NCBI GenBank assembly: GCA_021199375.1
Contig: JAJQIB010000029.1
Coordinates: 1-64,000 of the forward strand
Direction of reading: 5' to 3'
DNA: 64,000 nucleotides
From: Ruminococcus sp.
GTDB taxonomy: Bacteria > Bacillota > Clostridia > Oscillospirales > Ruminococcaceae
The translations under genes and the position numbers were made by a program. The notes under the pieces were generated by a model, which was not told where the DNA came from, made no database searches, and worked only from the letters and a program-made list of their open reading frames with translations. This document shows positions 55,901 to 63,706 of this stretch, piece by piece. Position 1 is the first letter of the stretch. Each line of letters begins with the position of its first letter.

Positions 55901-58206
55901 TTGCTCGGTGAGAAGGTTATAACGCCTGAGGCAGATGCGTCAAAGTCACTGCCGTAGGAGTTTCCCTCAAGATAAGCTGTATGTGTATCGCTTTCGTCTG
56001 TGAAGTCTACATTAACAACACAGTCGCGGTAAGGTGCTGTCACCTCAAAGGTGTAATAGCCCTCATCGTCAACCTCTAGGCTTGAAATAAGCTCCTCAGC
56101 GCTCATCACCTCTTCCCAGCTGTTATCCGCATCAAGATTACCGATAAAGTCATCAAAAATCTCGCCTTCCTTGGCATCACCATAGGTTTTGCCATTAGTA
56201 AGAGTAATGCTATCAATCGTCTTGCCCTCATCAGGCTTAACCTTTATGATAAGCGTTTCGCCAGAATAGAAGTTTCCGTTCTTTGTCAAGCTAATATCCT
56301 CGGTTGTACCGCTCGAATTTCTCTTTTGCATTACTACCGAGCCGCCGCTTGATACGCTTGTACGAAGTGTGGGATTGGGATTTCCGCTTAAGATTATCAT
56401 GATGGGGGTTTGACCCTCTTCGCCTTTGCCATCCTGCTCAGCTATATCGTCATAAACATCTATTTCTGTATTTACATTGCTTGTCGCACCCGACTTTATT
56501 GTGTGAGTGATTCCAAGCACATTAACATCCCCATCTTGATTTCCCAATAAATTATCCTGAGCATATCTTCGACTATCTAAAAATACCCAGTATCCCTCAT
56601 CCTTAATGGTTTTATGAATTGTACTTACACTATTTGAACCATCAGAATTTTGTTTAGTTATTGTAATATCTGTAAGCTTGTTATTTCTAAGGAATGTGAT
56701 GAAATTGCCCTTTGCACCCTCGCTGTCTGTCAAATACGCTGATGTCGACAGAATATCCTCAAGCTCAGAGCCGTCCTTCATCATTGTATATCCACCAGGG
56801 CTTGACGTTTTCTGAAGGTTATAGTAGTCTGCGCTCAAAATATGGCAGCCATGCTCCGGAGATTTCAATTGTAGATCTATCGCCTTTATGTTACCATTTC
56901 CGCCCGTCGTTTTGCCGAATATATACGATCTGCTGCCACCTATAGGCTTTACCTGATAAACGTCCATAGTCGAGCTTGTAACAGTTGCATCTACGGTTTC
57001 ATATTGCAAAGGACCATTGTCAGAAAGGCTGTCATAAGAATATGATGAAGGTACACTTCTTGATGACTGATAGCTCATATCCACCGTAACATCATAGTCA
57101 TATGATTTCATCCAAGTATTTAGCGGATAAAGGCTAAACATCTGATTTAAGCCTCTGTAGAGCTTGTACGAGCATTCCTCATACTGATCCCAGTAGCTGT
57201 CTATTTTAGCGTTCTTCTCCTGCTCTGTAAGTGTGGACGCTTCGACATCATCAATCATATAGAGTACATAGTTGCGATAAACCTCAAGATAAGCATAGCC
57301 ATAGGTTGCAATTTGGTTGCACGCACCTGCAAAGCTTTCATAATACTGATGCTCAAAGGGATACACTGTGCTTAGCTTATTGTAAAGCGCATCTAAATAT
57401 GTAGTCGTACCGGTATTTTGTCCCCAATAGTCAGAGTCTGCAGGACTTACGCCCTCGGTAATCGGCTGTCCGCTCGGATAGGGACTTATGACGGCAAGAA
57501 AATCGTTTAAATCCGTCACAAAATTTATATCAGAATTTGTAGTCTTGCCATCGTACCCTTTTTCGGGGTCGGGAGTAAAGTCGTTGACTAAAACGTTATA
57601 TGCCGAGGTGATTGTATTTATATTTGGATTGTCGTCCGCCATAGCGGTTTGCAAATCTATTAAATCATCATAAAGTGCGCCATATCTGTTTACATAAAAA
57701 TCAGTGTAAAGCTTGTTGTAGGCGGTAGTATATTCATCATTAGCCTCCATCTTTATGAGCGTATTAATCTGATTTTCAATGTAGGAAAAGTTAAGGTCCA
57801 TATCCTTGCGCATTTCCTCAAGGTCTACCAAAATATCCTTGCACATATTGGTTATGTTTGCAAGGGTGATGGACTGCTTTCCGCCAAACAGATTTTTTGC
57901 GATTTTAAGCGCAGTCTGTGCATCGTCATTGCGAACGTATTTTGAAGTAGTGTTAAGTCCCCACATGATACCACGTTCAAGCGTTCCAAAACCAATTGCC
58001 GCCCAATTGCCCGTAAGCACATTAGTTGCAAATCCGCCAACCATCGCTTCTTCTGCCGCAGCATTAATCTCCTGCTGCTTCACCGCTTCGAGTGCGCTCG
58101 GCAAAAGCGTAAGCGCAAGTGCAAACGAGGTTAATCCCGCCGCCATGCGCTTGGTAAAGCCTTTGATTTTTCGATTTAAGCGTGTGCTGATTCTTTTTCT
58201 TACCAT
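52972..58206 (-). CDS. Giant secreted surface protein (1744 residues)
   Basis: Signal peptide (about 20-45) after a basic N-terminus. Residues about 50-370 are helical (Tyr-rich, with KDILVDLEEMRKDMDLNFSY). About 370-1290 hold repeated beta units with patterns such as YxSGETLIIKVKPDEGKTIDSI and SEGDSVEISVLADEGYIID, resembling the divergent InlB B-repeat family. About 1300-1570 carry GLUG-like repeats (GGIAAINNG). The end is a hydrophobic helix with RKRKED. No LPXTG is present. ATG at 58206 has GGAGG upstream. First gene of the surface operon. No close family is recognised; adhesin or structural roles are guesses. Confidence 0.8.
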   Translation of the reverse strand: MVRKRISTRLNRKIKGFTKRMAAGLTSFALALTLLPSALEAVKQQEINAAAEEAMVGGFATNVLTGNWAAIGFGTLERGIMWGLNTTSKYVRNDDAQTALKIAKNLFGGKQSITLANITNMCKDILVDLEEMRKDMDLNFSYIENQINTLIKMEANDEYTTAYNKLYTDFYVNRYGALYDDLIDLQTAMADDNPNINTITSAYNVLVNDFTPDPEKGYDGKTTNSDINFVTDLNDFLAVISPYPSGQPITEGVSPADSDYWGQNTGTTTYLDALYNKLSTVYPFEHQYYESFAGACNQIATYGYAYLEVYRNYVLYMIDDVEASTLTEQEKNAKIDSYWDQYEECSYKLYRGLNQMFSLYPLNTWMKSYDYDVTVDMSYQSSRSVPSSYSYDSLSDNGPLQYETVDATVTSSTMDVYQVKPIGGSRSYIFGKTTGGNGNIKAIDLQLKSPEHGCHILSADYYNLQKTSSPGGYTMMKDGSELEDILSTSAYLTDSEGAKGNFITFLRNNKLTDITITKQNSDGSNSVSTIHKTIKDEGYWVFLDSRRYAQDNLLGNQDGDVNVLGITHTIKSGATSNVNTEIDVYDDIAEQDGKGEEGQTPIMIILSGNPNPTLRTSVSSGGSVVMQKRNSSGTTEDISLTKNGNFYSGETLIIKVKPDEGKTIDSITLTNGKTYGDAKEGEIFDDFIGNLDADNSWEEVMSAEELISSLEVDDEGYYTFEVTAPYRDCVVNVDFTDESDTHTAYLEGNSYGSDFDASASGVITFSPSNGSTSAFYAAESTVEVCVRSFEGYACDGISVTDANGSLLDLEITKGSEIYSPTTTNTSYYRFSMPSKDVFISANYVSAHTVTIKNNESYGNLQFEDDCENEGWLSTSKSYAEGDTVTIWEQDIANGYYVSNASIVYYTPSYEEVEIEAKAISKTVDGTYVFGIEFEMPDYDVIVTPEYSRIPSSGLVTIVTDENGTAKFVSSDILNTSQRVYSEGDSVEISVLADEGYIIDSVSAVNTNGSSKTDLELTQDGDIYSFIMPKGTVMVSVSFKLKESVEIVVSYPQSWQPDIAFEGDEFAKQETYEKYFEKGEAVTFYHHSYSLHAPLLTIYYKASGTDEYTLIDPSEIGFENINNCRFSFLMPDGSVRIDFDNASNDSNVDVWLNNPTNGKVEFESETYDSQNLYSLYSSGSLNVKNCKTIHFCLSQEVSVIATPDDGYAVEDVVFTDINTGKDFDWDYTLDDNVIKFLTTDVKTANCQWLVTVNFAEEETVLPKDEDGRFKISCYEDLVIMRDAIDEDYERYGSADYVLTSNIINSDSEIWTKGIGSIDEDKPFNGSLDGDGYFLIGLMPDNESYSALFEEIGEQGVVEQLFIFDTKTQSDAAQAAGIAIINNGTIDHCVSGENITPTNVPDPLNQTKRVNSTTLNSTITGTQSGGIAAINNGRIIGSRNVATVQTPSSDKDSGATGGIAAVNNGEIYACANLGTIGRNHRTAISGGIAGQNNGSISACYSNGIIYASKTLGSVVGENDGDVTDTFYTLLNDAEKPVGDGAELGEGCELKDSDYMKTADFTDELSDVTDDEQITWITNDTFNNGYPSIRCEVFKQLSIVTEGITISGVMHRSLSISYTLSTVADSNQVMSVYTADVTDNSSNAFISSLWIEGDLTYTMAKPDSTAKLYSLDENGDIDEPVEYTTNDDGTVSFRMQPETDFAWVTTASGAQNSDPSPSTSGAVKSTAAVGAIALSAAAVMTRKRKED

Positions 58207-58260
58207 CTCTTTTCCTCCAATCAAAATGTCACTAATAAAAAGCCTGTATTCTTGATTTTA

Positions 58261-58289
58261 ATTTTAACATTGTGTCAATAAAATGTCAA
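58261..58289 (-). promoter_or_regulatory. SigA-type promoter of the surface operon
   Basis: On the minus strand: TTGACA (58289-58284), 17-bp spacer, TAAAAT (58266-58261), about 55 bp before the start. It diverges from the T-box promoter at 58419. Confidence 0.75.
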
Positions 58290-58418
58290 CTAGACAAAAG
58301 TATAGACTTTTTATTTAAGAAAATGACTTTGTAGTTAAAATTTTAATAACAAATGGTTAAGATGTAAAGCCTTTTCGATGGATATATCTGTATGAATAAA
58401 AAAATCTGGATATTACGC

Positions 58419-58447
58419 TTGACAAATGAAAAATAATATGCTACAAT
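58419..58447 (+). promoter_or_regulatory. SigA-type promoter of the T-box-thrS transcript
   Basis: TTGACA (58419-58424), 17-bp spacer, TACAAT (58442-58447). Confidence 0.87.
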
Positions 58448-58459
58448 ACTTAATGATAA

Positions 58460-58737
58460 TAAACAAATCTATGACGAGAAATCGTTGCGGCAAATTATTG
58501 AATGGTACAGAGAGCGTTTTTTTGCTGAAATAAACGCGCATTTATAGTCGTAACGGACCGTTCTCCGAGTGCGCCCAATCAGCGTCGGTCAAGCACCGTT
58601 ATAGGCTTACAATGAGTGTTGCTAGATAATACAAGGCTTAAAGCATCCCCTTGCCTTTTTTATATCTAGCATTAAGACGGGTGGAACCACGGTTATAAAA
58701 AATCGTCCCAAAGAGATAAGCTCTCTTTGGGTTTTTT
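58460..58737 (+). promoter_or_regulatory. T-box riboswitch (probably threonine) with terminator
   Basis: GGGTGGAACCACGG (58679-58692) is the T-box/antiterminator element. Downstream, CCCAAAGAGA..TCTCTTTGGG (58707-58731) with a T-run to 58737 is the regulated terminator. Stem I is represented by the 58470-58600 region, where GGACCGTTCTCCGAG (58555-58569) offers an ACC (Thr) triplet as specifier; I assign this with low certainty. Uncharged tRNA-Thr is expected to allow expression of the next two genes. Confidence 0.88.
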
Positions 58738-58766
58738 GTTTTTTAGAGTTATGACAAGGAGGCACT

Positions 58767-59132
58767 ATGCTTAAGCTAAGACGGATTCTTGCTTTTATTT
58801 GCTATATTGCTATGCTCGCAGCGGATGCTCTGTCCGCATATGTAATTTATGAATCGATCACAGGCGGATTTACCTACTATTTTGGAATGCTGCTTTTTAC
58901 ACCGATTTTTATCTTCACCTACTGGATGCAGACGTTTTTTTCACAGCTTACATTTGGCAAGGAGAAGGGCAAACGGATTATGCCAAGGGCACTTCGTAAG
59001 CTGCTAAGCTGGCTTGGAAATATCATAAGCCTTGTGCTGCTTGGATTTTGGATTTACATTTACTATATGCAGCTCAAAAATGAAACGGTAAACGAAACAC
59101 TTATGGCTATGACCATAAATCTCAAATGGTAA
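58767..59132 (+). CDS. Small membrane protein between T-box and thrS
   Basis: 121 residues, three membrane segments (about 7-28, 36-55, 87-107) with a basic loop KEKGKRIMPRALRK. AAGGAGG is well placed before the ATG. It is in the T-box-controlled transcript, 37 bp before thrS, so it should respond to threonine tRNA charging. I do not recognise the family. Confidence 0.7.
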   Translation: MLKLRRILAFICYIAMLAADALSAYVIYESITGGFTYYFGMLLFTPIFIFTYWMQTFFSQLTFGKEKGKRIMPRALRKLLSWLGNIISLVLLGFWIYIYYMQLKNETVNETLMAMTINLKW

Positions 59133-59169
59133 AAATATTTATTTGTATATATCGAAAGGAATGGTAATC

Positions 59170-61116
59170 ATGATTAAACTGACGCTTAAGGACGGCAGCA
59201 TTCGTGAGATTGACTCTGCAATGCCCGCATCTGAAATTGTCAAGGGAATCGGAATGGGGCTTTACAAGGCGGCTTGCTGTGTAAAAATCAATGGTGAGGT
59301 AAAGGACCTACGAACAGTTATCGACTCCGACTGCGAATTTGAGGTAATGACCTTTGATTCAAAGGCAGGTGCGCTCGCTTTTCGTCACACGGCAGCTCAC
59401 CTAATGGCTCAGGCGGTTAAGAACCTTTATCCTGAGGCTAAGCTTGCAAGAGGTCCAGCTACAGATGATGGCTTCTACTACGACTTTGAGGTAGCAAAGC
59501 CCTTCTCACCGGATGACCTTAAAAGGATTGAGGCTGAGATGAAAAAGCTTGCAAAGGAGGGCTACGAGCTAACACGCTTTGAGCTTTCGGCTGATGAGGC
59601 TATTAAGCTTATGACCGAGCGAAACGAGGACTACAAGATTGAGCTTATCCACAAGCATGACGACAGAGGAGAAAAGCTCAGCTTTTATCAGCAGGGCGAT
59701 TTTATAGACCTTTGTGCAGGTCCTCACCTAATGAGCGTTGCTCCGATAAAGGCTTTTAAGCTGCTTTCATGCACAGGTGCATATTGGGGCAAGGCTGAGG
59801 ACGGCAGACAGCTTTCACGTATCTATGGCACAGCTTTTCCTAAGGCTTCACTGCTTGATGAGCATCTAAAGAAGATGGAGGAGGCTAAGCTTAGAGATCA
59901 CAACAAGCTCGGAAGAGAGCTTGAGTACTTCACCACCGTTGACTGTATCGGTCAGGGCTTGCCTGTGCTTATGCCAAAGGGTGCAAGAGTAGTTCAGCTG
60001 CTTCAAAGATGGGTTGAGGATGTCGAGCAATCAAGAGGCTGTCAGCTTACTAAAACTCCGCTCATGGCAAAACGTGACCTATACAAAATCTCAGGACACT
60101 GGGATCACTATATCGATGGAATGTTCGTGCTTGGAGATCCATATGACGAGGAGAAGGAGTGCTTAGCGCTTCGCCCTATGACCTGTCCTTTTCAGTATCA
60201 GGTATATCTAAACAAGCAGCGCTCATACCGTGAGCTTCCTATGCGTCTTACCGAAACCTCAACTCTCTTTAGAAACGAGGACAGCGGTGAAATGCACGGA
60301 CTTATTCGTGTCAGACAGTTTACCATCTCAGAGGGTCACTACATTTTGCGTCCTGACCAGCTTGAGGAAGAGTTTAAAGGCTGCCTAGATCTCGCAAAAT
60401 ATATGCTCGACACAGTAGGCTTGCTTGAAGATTGCACCTTCAGATTCTCACAGTGGGATCCCGCTAACCCCGATAACAAGTATGAAGGTACTCCTGAACA
60501 ATGGGAGCACGCTCAGGCGGCTATGAAGAAGATTTTGGATGACCTAGGAGTAGACTACGAAATCGGAATTGACGAGGCAGCATTCTATGGTCCTAAGCTT
60601 GACATTCAGTATAAGAACGTATACGGCAAGGAGGACACTCTTGTCACCATACAAATTGATATGCTTTTAGCTGAGCGTTTCGGTATGTATTATGTCGACA
60701 AGGACGGACAAAAGAAGCTCCCCTACATCATTCACCGCACATCACTCGGCTGCTATGAGCGCACTCTTGCGTATATGATTGAGCACTTTAACGGAGTAAT
60801 GCCGCTATGGCTGGCTCCTGAGCAGGTAAGAATCATGCCAATCAAGCCGGAGCAGAATGAGTATGCACATGATATTGCAAACAAGCTTACAAACCTAGGT
60901 ATGAGAGTTACAGTTGATGACCGTGACACAAACATAGGCCCTAAGATTAAAAACGGCAGACTTGAGCGTATTCCGTATATGCTCATAATCGGTGAAAAGG
61001 AAGCAAGCGAAGGCACCGTTACCGTTCGTTCACGCAAGGAGGGCGAGCTTCCGAACATGCCGCTTGAAGACCTTATTAACAAGCTTGTAACAGAGGTTGC
61101 TACTAAGGCTAAGTAA
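59170..61116 (+). CDS. thrS: Threonyl-tRNA synthetase
   Basis: 648 residues. TGS domain (1-60), editing domain with HTAAHLMAQ, class II catalytic core with MTCPFQYQVY (zinc Cys), and anticodon-binding domain (QVRIMPIKPEQ and PYMLIIGEKE). It charges tRNA-Thr. ATG at 59170 has AAAGGA nine bases upstream. Confidence 0.97.
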   Translation: MIKLTLKDGSIREIDSAMPASEIVKGIGMGLYKAACCVKINGEVKDLRTVIDSDCEFEVMTFDSKAGALAFRHTAAHLMAQAVKNLYPEAKLARGPATDDGFYYDFEVAKPFSPDDLKRIEAEMKKLAKEGYELTRFELSADEAIKLMTERNEDYKIELIHKHDDRGEKLSFYQQGDFIDLCAGPHLMSVAPIKAFKLLSCTGAYWGKAEDGRQLSRIYGTAFPKASLLDEHLKKMEEAKLRDHNKLGRELEYFTTVDCIGQGLPVLMPKGARVVQLLQRWVEDVEQSRGCQLTKTPLMAKRDLYKISGHWDHYIDGMFVLGDPYDEEKECLALRPMTCPFQYQVYLNKQRSYRELPMRLTETSTLFRNEDSGEMHGLIRVRQFTISEGHYILRPDQLEEEFKGCLDLAKYMLDTVGLLEDCTFRFSQWDPANPDNKYEGTPEQWEHAQAAMKKILDDLGVDYEIGIDEAAFYGPKLDIQYKNVYGKEDTLVTIQIDMLLAERFGMYYVDKDGQKKLPYIIHRTSLGCYERTLAYMIEHFNGVMPLWLAPEQVRIMPIKPEQNEYAHDIANKLTNLGMRVTVDDRDTNIGPKIKNGRLERIPYMLIIGEKEASEGTVTVRSRKEGELPNMPLEDLINKLVTEVATKAK

Positions 61117-61135
61117 TCCCTTTTTAATAAAAATC

Positions 61136-61172
61136 AAGCCGAGATGGAAAATCTGTTCCTTCTCGGCTTTTT
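61136..61172. terminator. Intrinsic terminator after thrS
   Basis: AAGCCGAGA pairs with TCTCGGCTT around a partly paired loop and is followed by TTTTG on the plus strand. It also faces the end of the minus-strand flavin reductase gene. Confidence 0.85.
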
Positions 61173-61176
61173 GTAT

Positions 61177-61767
61177 CTATTTTCGCTTGTGCTTGCGCTT
61201 TTTTCTCACCGAAAATCCGAAGCCTCCGAGCCTTTTTCCGAGTGAAAAATAATCACCATGTGCATAGGCTAAAAGTCCCGCTTTTTCAAGGGCTAAGCGA
61301 CCGTTATCATCAATAAGCTCTTTTGAAACGTCTAGCTTTACTATATCCGCCATAAACATATCATGCGAGCCAAGCGGTATTATTTCACGAACCTTACATT
61401 CGATATTTACCGGGCACTGCGCTATAATCGGAGCGTTAACCTCAACGGCTGGCATAGGAGTGAGCTTTGTTAGGGCAAGCTTGTCGGTATCTCTGCCCGA
61501 TTTTACTCCGCATAGATCAACCTCACGAACAAGCTCCTCTGTAGCAAGATTTATCACAAATTCGCCGCTTGACCTTATAAGCTCGTAGGAATACCTTTCA
61601 GGGCGAACGGATATGTAGGTTATTGGCGGATGGGTGCATAAAATTCCTGTCCAAGCAATGGTAAGCACATTTGGATTGTCAAGGCTGCCGCAGCTTACCA
61701 GAGTAGGCGGCAATGGCGAGGTTATCACACTTCCCTTCCAAGCCTCTTTTTCGTAGGACTTAGGCAT
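61177..61767 (-). CDS. Flavin reductase family protein
   Basis: 196 residues, flavin-reductase-like (split-barrel) domain: NVLTIAWTGILCTHPP, ISVRPERYSYELI, GEFVINLATEELV and HDMFMADIV are typical. The basic tail RKKRKHKRK is unusual. The start at 61767 has GAGGAG seven bases upstream. It probably binds FMN; substrate unknown. It lies at the end of a cluster with two unknown small genes. Confidence 0.88.
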   Translation of the reverse strand: MPKSYEKEAWKGSVITSPLPPTLVSCGSLDNPNVLTIAWTGILCTHPPITYISVRPERYSYELIRSSGEFVINLATEELVREVDLCGVKSGRDTDKLALTKLTPMPAVEVNAPIIAQCPVNIECKVREIIPLGSHDMFMADIVKLDVSKELIDDNGRLALEKAGLLAYAHGDYFSLGKRLGGFGFSVRKKRKHKRK

Positions 61768-61768
61768 A

Positions 61769-62113
61769 TTAAAGCTCCTCGCCTTCAATTTTCTCGCAAA
61801 TTCTGTCGTAGTAGGTGTAAAGCTTCTGAGTGTTGTTTTCTAAGAAATAGTAATGAGCTATATACGGAACTAAAAGTCCCAAAAACAGCACAACAAGCGG
61901 AATAAGCGTAAGCATCTCAGTAACAGCCGCAACCAAAAAGCTTGAAAGCGTACAAAGTGCCACCAGTATCATCACCAAAAGATGAATAGCACGCTCGTGC
62001 ATAAAGTAGCGAGTTTTCTCCTTGTGAATTTTCATAAGTCTTACAAAATCGGTATTCTCGTCATTCATCGCCGCATCTAAAAATGCAAAGTATTCAAGAA
62101 AATATTTTCTCAT
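61769..62113 (-). CDS. Hypothetical small membrane protein
   Basis: 114 residues, two adjacent membrane segments (about 45-90) with charged ends. AGGAGGGAGGG is seven bases before the ATG at 62113. It is one base before the flavin reductase start. No family recognised. Confidence 0.72.
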   Translation of the reverse strand: MRKYFLEYFAFLDAAMNDENTDFVRLMKIHKEKTRYFMHERAIHLLVMILVALCTLSSFLVAAVTEMLTLIPLVVLFLGLLVPYIAHYYFLENNTQKLYTYYDRICEKIEGEEL

Positions 62114-62129
62114 TCGTTTTCCCTCCCTC

Positions 62130-62513
62130 CTAAATTTCAAAATCATAAGCCTGCTCGATTTCCATTTTTTCAAGCTTATCGTCCTTAAACTCACGCTTTT
62201 TCTCTTGCGATATTCCCTTGGCTATAGTTCTGTCAAGAAGTGAATCAAGCCGCCTGTAGTTATCGTATACGCGTCTATAAAACGGACGAGCCTTTTGTGG
62301 ATGCTTAGCACGTTTTTTTGAGTCGTCAAAAAGTATGGCAAGTGCGCTTGCAAATCCTAAGCCTATCATAATCTTTTCAGGCTTGCTAGATACCTGAAAG
62401 CTAACCTTGTTTGAAATGCTGTCGCTCAAGTCTTTTTTTGCTTCGTTTTCTTTTTTAGACTGCTTTAAAGACCTAACAAAAGCATTTATTCCTGCCTTTT
62501 TAGCCTCATCCAT
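62130..62513 (-). CDS. Hypothetical charged protein with a short hydrophobic segment
   Basis: 127 residues, highly charged, with a weak hydrophobic stretch at about 48-62 (IMIGLGFASALAILF). GAGGAAA precedes the ATG. Sixteen bp separate it from the next gene downstream. No family recognised. Confidence 0.7.
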   Translation of the reverse strand: MDEAKKAGINAFVRSLKQSKKENEAKKDLSDSISNKVSFQVSSKPEKIMIGLGFASALAILFDDSKKRAKHPQKARPFYRRVYDNYRRLDSLLDRTIAKGISQEKKREFKDDKLEKMEIEQAYDFEI

Positions 62514-62562
62514 ATGTATTTCCTCGCTTTCAATAAAACCTATTTAAATATCCTGATATACA

Positions 62563-63456
62563 TCAAGCTGCTTGAAACAGAAAAATAAACGCTATACACA
62601 TAACACTTCCCACAAGATTTTTAGAGGTAAAATGCTCACGCTTAATCACACCTATCATAAACAGCACCACGAGTATAAGCGGCTGAACAAACGAATAGAG
62701 TGTAAGACTAATTCCGATTAGAGCATTTTCTGACAATAGTCCTACAATGTTCGGTATTCTTGTAAGAAAAACAATTAAAAGAGCGTGCTTGTACTCGCTG
62801 TAGCTACAATCTCTTTCACTTTGAGCATAAAGGCTGTTTAATATACCCTTTTCCTTACGCTTTGGTATGACAGCAAGGAGCATTATCAAGGTGAGCAGAG
62901 CCATTGCCGACAAAAGTCCGGCGTTCTTGCTAAGATAGGGCTCTCCTGCACGCATGATAAGTCCATAAGCGTACTTTGATATGATATAAAGTGCCAGAGT
63001 TGCCAAAAGCTTAGGACTTAGCTTGTCCTTTAAGCTGCTTCCGTCAGAGGCTATTAGCATAAGTCCAACAAAGACCATCGGCAAGCAAAGTGCCTTTACC
63101 AGCGATACCTTTTCGCCAAAGAACACACAATCAGAGGCATAGGATAAAAACAGCGAAAGTCCAAGCCATGCCTTTACCTCAAATGCGCTCAACAATCTAA
63201 GGCAGGCTGCTGAGGTATAAAACTCCGCAAGCTTATCAAGAGTAAGAAGTGCAATAATCACAAATGTCTGTGGGCAAAGGGTAATGCTAAGTCCCAAAAA
63301 CGGTATACACGGCAGCATAAAAACAACTGTTGCAAGTGAAAGAAAGAATGTAAACTCACTTGAGCTTAGCTGTCCGTGAGATATCGATTTTTTGTCGTTT
63401 ACAGTGCAGATGGTGTATCCTGCTACATTTATAAGCAAATATATTACGCTCGTCAA
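62563..63456 (-). CDS. EamA/DMT-like multi-spanning transporter
   Basis: 297 residues, about ten hydrophobic segments in two similar halves, as in drug/metabolite transporters. Start is TTG at 63456, with only a weak ribosome site. Its promoter (63485-63513) lies directly upstream. Substrate unknown. Confidence 0.75.
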   Translation of the reverse strand: MTSVIYLLINVAGYTICTVNDKKSISHGQLSSSEFTFFLSLATVVFMLPCIPFLGLSITLCPQTFVIIALLTLDKLAEFYTSAACLRLLSAFEVKAWLGLSLFLSYASDCVFFGEKVSLVKALCLPMVFVGLMLIASDGSSLKDKLSPKLLATLALYIISKYAYGLIMRAGEPYLSKNAGLLSAMALLTLIMLLAVIPKRKEKGILNSLYAQSERDCSYSEYKHALLIVFLTRIPNIVGLLSENALIGISLTLYSFVQPLILVVLFMIGVIKREHFTSKNLVGSVMCIAFIFLFQAA

Positions 63457-63484
63457 AATTATATCACTTCACTTTACTTAGATT

Positions 63485-63513
63485 ATTATACCACACCCTG
63501 TCGAATTTTTCAA
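63485..63513 (-). promoter_or_regulatory. SigA-type promoter for the EamA-like transporter
   Basis: On the minus strand: TTGAAA (63513-63508), 17-bp spacer, TATAAT (63490-63485). Confidence 0.8.
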
Positions 63514-63629
63514 GAGGTTATGAGACAAACTAACAGAAATTGTGTCTAGTCAAAATCCGATGACATGTACACTTATATGCAAAAAAATTAAACTTTACAA
63601 ACAAAAATAAAAAAATCCCTCAATAGGAC

Positions 63630-63658
63630 TTGATTTAATCGTCGATTTATTGTATAAT
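63630..63658 (+). promoter_or_regulatory. SigA-type promoter for the AI-2E family gene
   Basis: TTGATT (63630-63635), 17-bp spacer, TATAAT (63653-63658), about 50 bp before the start codon. Confidence 0.75.
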
Positions 63659-63706
63659 AATATTGTTAGTATATAACCGTAAAAGCATTCGGGGTGTTTT
63701 GATTTT

